From assembly GCA_003136335.1 (NCBI GenBank), contig PLEA01000650.1, forward strand, positions 1-13,164: 13,164 nucleotides of DNA. Direction: 5' to 3'. The notes beneath the pieces were generated by a model. That model did no database searches. It saw nothing but the letters and a program-made list of their open reading frames with translations, and had not been told where the DNA came from. The position numbers and the translations under genes were made by a program. The stretch comes from Acidobacteriaceae bacterium. GTDB lineage: Bacteria; Acidobacteriota; Terriglobia; Terriglobales; SbA1. The first letter of the stretch is position 1; each line of letters begins with the position of its first letter. Of the stretch, positions 1-5,392 are shown piece after piece.

Positions 1-444
1 ATGAAGCCGACCGGCAACGGCCGGCGCGAATCTCATGCCCACGTGCCGATGCCGCGCATGACCAACACTTACATGCTGGCGGGGCAGGATGATCCGGAAG
101 ATATTATTCGCTCAGTGAAGCGCGGAATTTATGCGGTGAATTTTGGCGGCGGGCAGGTGGATATTACCAACGGAAAATTCGTGTTCTCGGCTTCCGAGGC
201 GTACATGATTGAGGATGGGCAGATCACCGCGCCGATCAAGGGCGCGACGCTAATCGGCAATGGACCCGATGTGCTGACCCGAGTTTCGATGGTCGGCAAC
301 GATCTGAAACTCGACGAGGGTGTTGGCACCTGCGGCAAGGACGGACAGGCCGTTCCAGTGGGCGTGGGGATTCCGACGCTGAAGATCGATCGGCTCACGG
401 TCGGCGGAACGGCCCGGAAAGATCCTGGCGGATTCATGCAGTAG
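1..444 (+). CDS. tldD: Metalloprotease TldD, C-terminal part (5' truncated by window edge)
   Basis: This is the last 147 codons of TldD, the catalytic subunit of the TldD/TldE (PmbA) zinc metalloprotease, which degrades or matures small unfolded peptides in the cytoplasm. The match to the C-terminal region of E. coli TldD is strong from memory: a [11 protein letters not shown] stretch (residues 18-28), FGGGQVDIT (48-56), SEAYMIEDG (65-73), GATLIGNG (81-88), [10 protein letters not shown] (96-105) and LTVGGTA near the end. Cys111 in GTCGKDGQ corresponds to the C-terminal cysteine that helps bind the metal in TldD. The HExxxH motif lies upstream, outside the window. The family is about 480 residues, so about two thirds of the protein is missing; the ATG at base 1 is an internal methionine and not the start. 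The partner gene pmbA follows 121 bp downstream on the same strand. Confidence 0.95.
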   Translation: MKPTGNGRRESHAHVPMPRMTNTYMLAGQDDPEDIIRSVKRGIYAVNFGGGQVDITNGKFVFSASEAYMIEDGQITAPIKGATLIGNGPDVLTRVSMVGNDLKLDEGVGTCGKDGQAVPVGVGIPTLKIDRLTVGGTARKDPGGFMQ

Positions 445-461
445 GGCTAGTACGCACCTTG

Positions 462-554
462 TTCACCACAAAGACACGGAGTTCGCAGAGAAGTCTTAGA
501 ATCTCGATTTCGTATTGTCTTGGATTTTCTCTGTGTCTCTGTGACTCGGTGGTA
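462..554. repeat. Imperfect inverted repeat between tldD and pmbA
   Basis: The left arm (462-492, beginning TTCACCACAAAGACACGGAG) and the right arm (527-554, TTCTCTGTGTCTCTGTGACT and on to GGTGGTAA) are imperfect inverted complements with a loop of about 34 bp. Both carry the CACAGAG/CTCTGTG core. Elements of this look are dispersed in many bacterial genomes, including acidobacterial ones (recalled, not searched). A related half-element lies at 12105-12143. The RNA would fold into a long hairpin between two subunits of the same enzyme and could affect the tldD:pmbA ratio. Confidence 0.7.
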
Positions 555-565
555 AGAAATTTCTT

Positions 566-1954
566 ATGCCTTCTACTCAAGTTGAAACTGGAAATCCGAA
601 ATTGGAAACTGATTTGCGCGAGATTGCGCAGGATATTGTGCGGCGTGCTATGGCCGGCGGCGCGACGGCTGCCGAATGTGTGGTGCGCGAAGGTGATGAA
701 TTCTCTACGCTGGTTCGCCTTGGGCAAGTTGAGACTCTGAAAGAGTCTGGCTCGAAGTCGATCGGGATGCGCGTGTTCTTTGGGCAGCGCGCGGCGAGCA
801 CCTACTCTAGCGATTTTTCGCGCGCCGGGCTCGACCGGATGGTGAAGTCCGCGTTGGAACTGGCTAAGATTACGTCGGAAGATCCGTTCGGCGGAATTCC
901 CGAGGCCTCGCAGCTGGGCTCGCTCTCCGGCGATCTCGCGCTTTATCACGAAGACGTATATTCGCTGCCCGGTCCGGATCGCATCGATTACGCGCGGCGT
1001 GCGGAAAAGGCCGCTCTGGATTTTGATCCGCGCATTAAGAACTCCGAAGGCGGGTCATTCGACGCCGCTACTGGGCACAAGGTACTGGCTAATTCGCACG
1101 GCTTCGTGGGCGAGTATCGGCGCTCGTATTGCTCGGTGGCTGCCGTTCCGATCGCACAGACCGAAGCGGGCGCCATGCAGCGCGACTTCTGGTACTCGGT
1201 GGCGCGCACGCTGAAGAAATTGGATGCTCCGGAGAAGGTTGGCAAGATTGCGGCGGAACGCACGCTGCGGCGTCTGGGCGCGCGCAAGGCGAAGACTGCG
1301 CAAGTGCCGATTGTTTTCGATCCCATGGTATCCACGTCGATTTTGGAGCACATTTTCGAAGGCGTGAATGGAGACTCGGTTTACCGGGGCGCGTCGTTTC
1401 TTGCAGGCAAGCTCGGGCAGAAAATTGCTGGCGACAATGTAAACATCATCGACGACGGTACCATTGCCGGCGGTTTCGGAACGAGTCCCTTCGATGGGGA
1501 AGGCGTTCCTACGCGGCGCACTGTAGTGATTGAGAACGGCGTACTCAAGTCGTATTTGCTCAATACCTACACTGCGAAAAAGTTGAGTTTGAAAACTACG
1601 GGCAACGCTTCGCGGGGTCTGGCGGGGACGCCGGGGATCGGGCCGGGGAATTATTTTCTGCAGCCTGGGCCGAAGACGCCGCAGGAGTTGATCTCGGGAA
1701 TTAAGGAAGGGCTTTACGTTACGGAATTTCTGGGGCAGGGCGTGAACCTGGTGACGGGCGACTATTCGCGCGGGGCTTCGGGGATGTGGATTTCGGGCGG
1801 AGAGTTCGCGTATCCGGTGGAAGAGATTACCGTGGCGGGGAATCTGAAGGAATTATTTTTCAACATTTCTGAAATCGCGAATGATTTGGAGTTCCGTGGG
1901 GCGGTCGCGGCGCCGACGATTCGCGTGGACGGGCTCACCGTCGGCGGCGAGTAA
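566..1954 (+). CDS. pmbA: Metalloprotease subunit TldE/PmbA
   Basis: A 462-residue PmbA/TldE-family protein; E. coli PmbA has 450 residues. TldE is the non-catalytic partner of TldD in a cytoplasmic heterodimeric protease known for microcin B17 maturation and CcdA degradation. The N-terminal domain (about residues 18-125) shows the family pattern, including the VRLGQVETLKES and SKSIGMRVFFGQRAASTYSSD segments. A middle domain follows, then a C-terminal beta domain with PIVFDPMVSTSILEHI, DGTIAGGFGTSPFDGEGVPT, NTYTAKKLSLKTTGNASRG and a closing LTVGGE that parallels the TldD end. There is no HExxxH motif, as expected for TldE. The start at ATG 566 gives an N-terminal extension like that of E. coli and lies just past the inverted repeat. 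No strong Shine-Dalgarno sequence is visible, so translation may rely on the tldD transcript. It probably forms an operon with tldD. Confidence 0.95.
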   Translation: MPSTQVETGNPKLETDLREIAQDIVRRAMAGGATAAECVVREGDEFSTLVRLGQVETLKESGSKSIGMRVFFGQRAASTYSSDFSRAGLDRMVKSALELAKITSEDPFGGIPEASQLGSLSGDLALYHEDVYSLPGPDRIDYARRAEKAALDFDPRIKNSEGGSFDAATGHKVLANSHGFVGEYRRSYCSVAAVPIAQTEAGAMQRDFWYSVARTLKKLDAPEKVGKIAAERTLRRLGARKAKTAQVPIVFDPMVSTSILEHIFEGVNGDSVYRGASFLAGKLGQKIAGDNVNIIDDGTIAGGFGTSPFDGEGVPTRRTVVIENGVLKSYLLNTYTAKKLSLKTTGNASRGLAGTPGIGPGNYFLQPGPKTPQELISGIKEGLYVTEFLGQGVNLVTGDYSRGASGMWISGGEFAYPVEEITVAGNLKELFFNISEIANDLEFRGAVAAPTIRVDGLTVGGE

Positions 1955-1978
1955 TCCAACTCGCGGTGGCGTTTGAAA

Positions 1979-2371
1979 ATGAAATTCGCCAAGGTGGTGT
2001 TCTGGATTGCCGGGATCTGGGGCGTTCTGGTGCTTACGCCGCTTTATTTCATGTTTGATGTGATCGGGCGGCAGGATCCTCCGGTCATCACTCATCCTGG
2101 CTTCTATTACGGGTTCGTCAGCGTGGGACTCGCGTGGCAAGTTGCATTTCTGATCATCGCGCGGGATCCGGTACGCCTCCGGTTGATGATGATTCCTTCC
2201 GTGCTCGAGAAGTTCGGATATGGAGCTTCCCTGGTGGCTCTCTATCTGCAGCATCGCCTGCATCCATCGGACCTTATATTTGGTGGAGTCGATTTGCTGC
2301 TCGGGGGTTTATTTCTCGCCGCATTCTACCGGACCGCCCCAGGAGTTCTCATCCTCGAACGGCATGTATAA
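1979..2371 (+). CDS. Small membrane protein of unknown function
   Basis: A 130-residue protein with about four hydrophobic segments (approximately residues 5-27, 42-62, 72-92 and 98-118), so a polytopic inner-membrane protein. The short charged loop ARDPVRLR (61-68) separates helices 2 and 3. I do not recognise a catalytic motif or a named family. The gene starts 24 bp after the pmbA stop and may be read through from it. I chose ATG 1979 over the in-frame TTG at 1973; a weak GGTGG lies about 9 nt upstream. The codon usage and third-position GC look like those of the neighbours, so this is probably a real gene and not a shadow. Function unknown. Confidence 0.7.
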   Translation: MKFAKVVFWIAGIWGVLVLTPLYFMFDVIGRQDPPVITHPGFYYGFVSVGLAWQVAFLIIARDPVRLRLMMIPSVLEKFGYGASLVALYLQHRLHPSDLIFGGVDLLLGGLFLAAFYRTAPGVLILERHV

Positions 2372-2373
2372 AA

Positions 2374-2402
2374 TCGACAATCAAAAAACAACAGCCTACA
2401 AT
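2374..2402 (+). promoter_or_regulatory. Sigma-70-type promoter for the DUF2393-like gene, probably leaderless
   Basis: A TCGACA -35 box (2374-2379) and a TACAAT -10 box (2397-2402) are separated by exactly 17 bp, each matching 5 of 6 consensus bases. The -10 box ends 7 nt before ATG 2410, so transcription should start at or next to the A of the start codon. The gene has no visible Shine-Dalgarno sequence, which fits a leaderless mRNA. Confidence 0.6.
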
Positions 2403-2409
2403 TCCTTTC

Positions 2410-2913
2410 ATGGGTAGCCTGGGACAGCCAACTCCGGTCGCTGAAGAGCGCGACTCCAGCCGTTTGATTATTGGGATTGCAGTGTTCGTGGTGATTGCGG
2501 GCGCGCTTGCCGCCGCGTTTCTGCTGCGCCAGCCGCCGACGACCGCGAAGACGGCCTCGCCCTACATTGCCAGCGTGAAGCTTTCCGATTTCAAGATGAG
2601 CGCGGCGGAGAATTTCATTGGCGCTACGGTCAGCTATGTCGACGGTAGCGTCACAAATAGCGGCGACAAGACCGTGACTCATGCCGTGGTGGAAGTTGTT
2701 TTCAAAGATGACATGGGCCAGATGGCCCAACGCGAGGAATTGCCGTTGCGCGTGCTCAAGACGAGTGGGGCGTACCCCGATGCTGTGGATCTTAATGCGT
2801 CTCCGCTCGCACCTGGGCAGAGGGAACACTTCCGGCTGACATTCGACAGCATCTCGGCGCAGTGGAACCGGCAGTATCCGGACATGCGCGTCACCGATGT
2901 CGCGGTGAAGTAG
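2410..2913 (+). CDS. Membrane-anchored DUF2393/FxLYD-like protein
   Basis: A 167-residue protein with a short cytoplasmic N-terminus, one transmembrane helix (about residues 18-39), a Pro/Thr-rich linker and a C-terminal extracytoplasmic beta-sandwich-like domain (about 52-167). That domain contains VSYVDGSVTNSGDKTV, VEVVFKDDMGQ and LAPGQREHFRLTFDSIS, the pattern of proteins that describe 'transition between bound and free' carbohydrate- or ligand-binding folds such as FxLYD, and it resembles proteins annotated DUF2393 in Acidobacteria (recalled). The function is not known. ATG 2410 is preferred because it follows a near-consensus promoter by 7 nt; an open frame continues upstream to 2134, but it overlaps the previous gene in another frame and the added residues look non-native. 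It is likely a separate transcription unit. Confidence 0.75.
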   Translation: MGSLGQPTPVAEERDSSRLIIGIAVFVVIAGALAAAFLLRQPPTTAKTASPYIASVKLSDFKMSAAENFIGATVSYVDGSVTNSGDKTVTHAVVEVVFKDDMGQMAQREELPLRVLKTSGAYPDAVDLNASPLAPGQREHFRLTFDSISAQWNRQYPDMRVTDVAVK

Positions 2914-3099
2914 CGATCCTCGTCGAAGCCCTCAGCGGCTAAAGCCGACATGAATTGTGCGGTGCCTGCGGCACGACTGTAAGTCGTCCCCTTCCCAAAT
3001 GGTACAGTCGTGCCCTCCTAATTCGTGACTTGTGGCGGGAGTTTTTGGGCCGAGCTTTTCGTAAGCGCCTCCCGGCCGAGTTCCTACGGGTCGTTCCAG
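2914..3099. repeat. Repeat-rich spacer upstream of selD
   Basis: This gap holds no gene. GGCACGACTGTA (2970-2981) and TACAGTCGTGCC (3003-3014) form a perfect 12-bp inverted repeat with a 21-nt loop. A competing 6-bp hairpin, ACGACT/AGTCGT (2973-2978 with 2982-2987), uses part of the left arm. The text around it (CAGCGGCTAAAGCCG, GTGCCTGCGGCACGACTG) looks like a family of acidobacterial intergenic repeats I recall. A second pairing, CGGGAG (3036-3041) with CTCCCG (3069-3074), lies nearer selD. No T-tract follows any hairpin, so intrinsic termination is not indicated. Confidence 0.6.
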
Positions 3100-3105
3100 T
3101 AAAAT
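3100..3105 (+). promoter_or_regulatory. Putative -10 box of selD, leaderless spacing
   Basis: TAAAAT ends exactly 6 nt before ATG 3112, so the expected transcription start is the A of the start codon. There is no Shine-Dalgarno sequence. No convincing -35 box is seen at 17 bp, so this rests on the hexamer and its position only. Confidence 0.4.
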
Positions 3106-3111
3106 GAGCAC

Positions 3112-4158
3112 ATGCCTGAAGGTAAGCCGTTTCGGCTGACGGAGTCGGTTAAAGCTGCGGGTTGAGCGTCCAAGCTGAGTCCGGCGGCGCTGGACACGGT
3201 GCTTGGGAAATTAGCCCGGCAACATGACCCGAACGTTCTGGTCGGCTTCGATCATGCCGACGATGCCGGAGTGTATCTGATCGCGCCCGATCAGGCCCTA
3301 GTGCAGACGGTGGATTTCTTCACGCCGATTGTCGACGACCCTTATACCTTCGGGCAGATCGCGGCCACCAACGCGCTGAGCGATGTATATGCCATGGGCG
3401 GGAAGCCGCTCACCGCACTCGCTTTGGTGTGCTTTCCGGAGAAGGCGGATCTGGAAATTTTGGAGCGCATTCTTGCCGGTGGATTATCAAAGATGATCGA
3501 GGCGGGATGCACCGTCATTGGCGGTCACAGCATCCGCGACGAAGAAACCAAGTTCGGATATTCCGTCACCGGACTCGTGCATCCGAAGAAGGTTCTGGCG
3601 AATGGCGGGGCCAAGCCGGGAGACTCGCTTCTGTTCACCAAGGCGATCGGCACGGGCGTGATTTCGACGGCAATCAAGAAGGGAAAAGCCGAGGCTCGAT
3701 GGATTGATGCGGCGGTGCGGTCAATGACTACGCTGAACCGGCGGGCTGCCGAGGTGATCGCTGCCGGTAGTTTTCGCGTGAACGCCATGACTGACGTGAC
3801 TGGATTCGGTCTGATAGGGCATGCGCGGGAGATGGTGCTGGCCTCGGATGTGTCGATCCGCATTTCCGCGGGAAGGATTCCGCTGCTCGAGGGTGCGCTG
3901 GAGTGTGTGCGCGCGGGATACGTTCCTGCGGGACTTAAGAATAATCGGGAGTTTGCGGAGTGCCTGGTGGAGTATGACAGCGGAGTTGCTGAGGATGTGC
4001 GGGCGTTGCTGTTTGATCCGCAAACTGCCGGAGGGCTGCTGATTTCTACGCCGGATGCGGAGGATTTGAGCCAGGCCCTCAACGATGCGGGCGCGGCTGC
4101 GGTGGAGATTGGGGAAGTGTTGGCGAATGTGAAACCGCGGATTCGCGTTTCGCGCTAG
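3112..4158 (+). CDS. selD: Selenide, water dikinase, selenocysteine-containing (in-frame TGA at 3163-3165)
   Basis: SelD makes selenophosphate from selenide and ATP, the selenium donor for selenocysteine tRNA and for 2-selenouridine in tRNA. Reading the TGA at codon 18 as selenocysteine gives 348 residues, against 347 in E. coli. The N-terminus FRLTESVKAAGUASKLSP aligns with E. coli IRLTQYSHGAGCGCKISP: U18 replaces catalytic Cys17, Lys21 matches essential Lys20, and Ser20 replaces the dispensable Cys19. Further family residues are Asp51 (ADDAGVY), Asp68 (VDFF), the metal-binding Asp91 in ALSDVYAMGG, the GGHS motif (137-140), Asp228 in AMTDVTGFGLIGH and the DPQTAGGLL motif near the end. Homology to SelD runs unbroken across the TGA, so this is not a new upstream gene. 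A start at GTG 3199 would remove the active site. A hairpin at the SECIS position follows. The neighbouring genes are not selenium genes; selA, selB and selC would have to be elsewhere in the genome. Confidence 0.93.
3169..3207 (+). promoter_or_regulatory. Candidate bacterial SECIS element in selD
   Basis: Directly after the TGA, an outer stem pairs 3169-3175 (TCCAAGC) with 3201-3207 (GCTTGGG, one G-U pair). After a small internal loop, an inner stem pairs 3179-3185 (GTCCGGC) with 3189-3195 (GCTGGAC, one G-U pair), closed by a GGC triloop at 3186-3188. The apical loop starts 20 nt after the TGA and begins with G. Both features fit the published bacterial SECIS consensus (loop 16-37 nt downstream, G in the first two loop positions). 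The structure lies inside the coding sequence, as in bacteria generally. Folding was done by eye. Confidence 0.72.
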
Positions 4159-4230
4159 GGCATTTTTGGTGCGCGCACCTTCGCACGATTTCCGTCATCT
4201 ATTAAGGTGTTTTCATATCCTTTGATCTGA

Positions 4231-4280
4231 CCCCGGGGGCGAGACGCCCCCGGAACAGCCGGCAGGATACCGGCGCTACG
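4231..4280. repeat. Double-hairpin intergenic repeat
   Basis: The first hairpin pairs CCGGGGGCG (4233-4241) with CGCCCCCGG (4245-4253) over an AGA loop, a perfect 9-bp stem. The second pairs GCCGG (4258-4262) with CCGGC (4270-4274), followed by GCTACG. The GGGCGAGACGCCC core plus GCCGGCAGGAT-type half is a pattern I recall as dispersed between acidobacterial genes. No T-tract follows, so it is not a typical terminator, though it lies between selD and the reductase gene. Its core resembles the palindrome inside gyrA at 5788-5808. A separate 12-bp palindrome, GGTGCGCGCACC, lies at 4168-4179, 9 bp after the selD stop. Confidence 0.6.
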
Positions 4281-4294
4281 AGGAAGGAGCAATT

Positions 4295-5284
4295 ATGCAA
4301 ATTCGCGAACTTGGTCGCAGTGGTCTCAAGGTCTCAGCGCTCGGGTTGGGGTGCATGGGGATGTCGGAGTTTTATGGCGGGCGCGATGATGAGGAATCGG
4401 TTGCCACGATTCATCGGGCGCTGGAACTTGGAATCTCGTTTCTTGACACGGCGGATGTTTATGGGCCGCACACGAATGAAGAACTGGTGGGGCGGGCCAT
4501 CAAAGAAAAGCGCGGGAAGATTGTGCTGGCCACGAAGTTTGGAATTGTCCGCGACCCGAGCAACCCCAATGTGCGGGGCGTCAATGGCAAGGCCGATTAT
4601 GTTCGGCGGGCCTGTGAGGCCAGCTTGCGACGGCTGGGGGTGGAGACCATTGATCTCTATTACCAGCACCGCGTCGATCCCAACACCCCGATTGAAGAAA
4701 CGGTGGGCGCGATGGCTGAACTCGTGAAGCAGGGGAAGGTGCGGTATTTGGGGCTTTCCGAAGCCTCGGCGCAGACCCTGCGGCGCGCGGTAAAAGTCCA
4801 TCCGATTGCAGCGCTGCAGACGGAATACTCTTTGTGGACGCGCGATCCGGAAGGTGGGATTCTTGCTACGTGTCGTGAGTTGGGGATTGGGTTTGTGGCC
4901 TATAGCCCGCTGGGGCGCGGGTTTCTGACGGGGCAGTTTCGGCGGTTCGAAGATTTGCCGGAGGATGATTATCGGCGCAATAGCCCCCGGTTTCAGGGAG
5001 AAAATTTTCAGAAGAACCTGGATCTGGTGCGGCGCGTGGAACAGATTGCGCAAGAGAAAGGGTGCAAGCCTTCGCAACTGGCGCTGGCTTGGGTGTTAGC
5101 GCAGGGGAACGATGTTGTGCCGATCCCGGGGACGAAGCGGCGGAAATATTTGGAGGAGAATGTTGGGGCCGTTACGGTCACGCTCAGCAGAGAAGATTTG
5201 CGGCGGATTGATGAAGTGTTTCCGCCGGAGGCGGCGGCGGGGGCGCGGTATCCGGAGCACATGCTGGCGTTGGTAAATGGGTGA
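4295..5284 (+). CDS. Aldo/keto reductase (NADPH-dependent oxidoreductase)
   Basis: A 329-residue (beta/alpha)8 aldo/keto reductase that should reduce an aldehyde or ketone with NADPH in the cytoplasm; the substrate cannot be told from sequence. It has the family start [21 protein letters not shown] (residues 4-24) and the full catalytic tetrad Asp51, Tyr56 (FLDTADVYG), Lys81 (LATKFG) and His125 (YYQHRVD). It also has the signature [10 protein letters not shown] (147-156), the [12 protein letters not shown] loop (202-213) and the phosphate-binding [14 protein letters not shown] (276-289). The YYQHR and GMSEFYGG details point to the AKR13-like, YakC-type branch. A strong Shine-Dalgarno sequence (GGAAGGAG, 5 nt before ATG) fixes the start, in contrast to the apparently leaderless neighbours. 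It is convergent with gyrA; there is no functional link to selD apart from strand. Confidence 0.95.
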   Translation: MQIRELGRSGLKVSALGLGCMGMSEFYGGRDDEESVATIHRALELGISFLDTADVYGPHTNEELVGRAIKEKRGKIVLATKFGIVRDPSNPNVRGVNGKADYVRRACEASLRRLGVETIDLYYQHRVDPNTPIEETVGAMAELVKQGKVRYLGLSEASAQTLRRAVKVHPIAALQTEYSLWTRDPEGGILATCRELGIGFVAYSPLGRGFLTGQFRRFEDLPEDDYRRNSPRFQGENFQKNLDLVRRVEQIAQEKGCKPSQLALAWVLAQGNDVVPIPGTKRRKYLEENVGAVTVTLSREDLRRIDEVFPPEAAAGARYPEHMLALVNG

Positions 5285-5392
5285 GCCTAGTGCCGTCCCT
5301 TGCGGGACTTGATTCATTTCGTTTTTTGTCTTCCCGGCACTTCCGTGCCGGGCTTTCGCATTCCGCCGCTTCGCGGCTGGAGCTACGTACTC
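5285..5392. repeat. Three hairpins in the gap between convergent AKR gene and gyrA
   Basis: Three stem-loops fill this 108-bp gap: GTCCC-TTGC-GGGAC (5295-5308), CCCGGCAC-TTCC-GTGCCGGG (5333-5352, perfect 8-bp stem) and GCCGC-TTC-GCGGC (5365-5377). A GTTTTTTG tract at 5321-5328 lies 13 nt after the first stem, too far for a standard intrinsic terminator. On the minus strand the hairpins are followed by A-rich, not T-rich, sequence. They probably serve as mRNA 3'-end stabilisers or are dispersed repeats; termination in either direction is possible but weakly supported. Confidence 0.5.

Noticed and set aside
2134..2409. Upstream extension of the DUF2393-like gene
   Set aside because: It overlaps the membrane-protein gene in a different frame and lies before a near-consensus promoter at 2374-2402.
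3199..4158. selD starting at GTG 3199
   Set aside because: This start would drop the conserved N-terminal active-site region that is present in frame from ATG 3112 across the TGA.
4168..4179. GGTGCGCGCACC palindrome after selD as a terminator
   Set aside because: The T-run lies before the palindrome on the plus strand and becomes A after it on the minus strand, so neither direction has a terminator.
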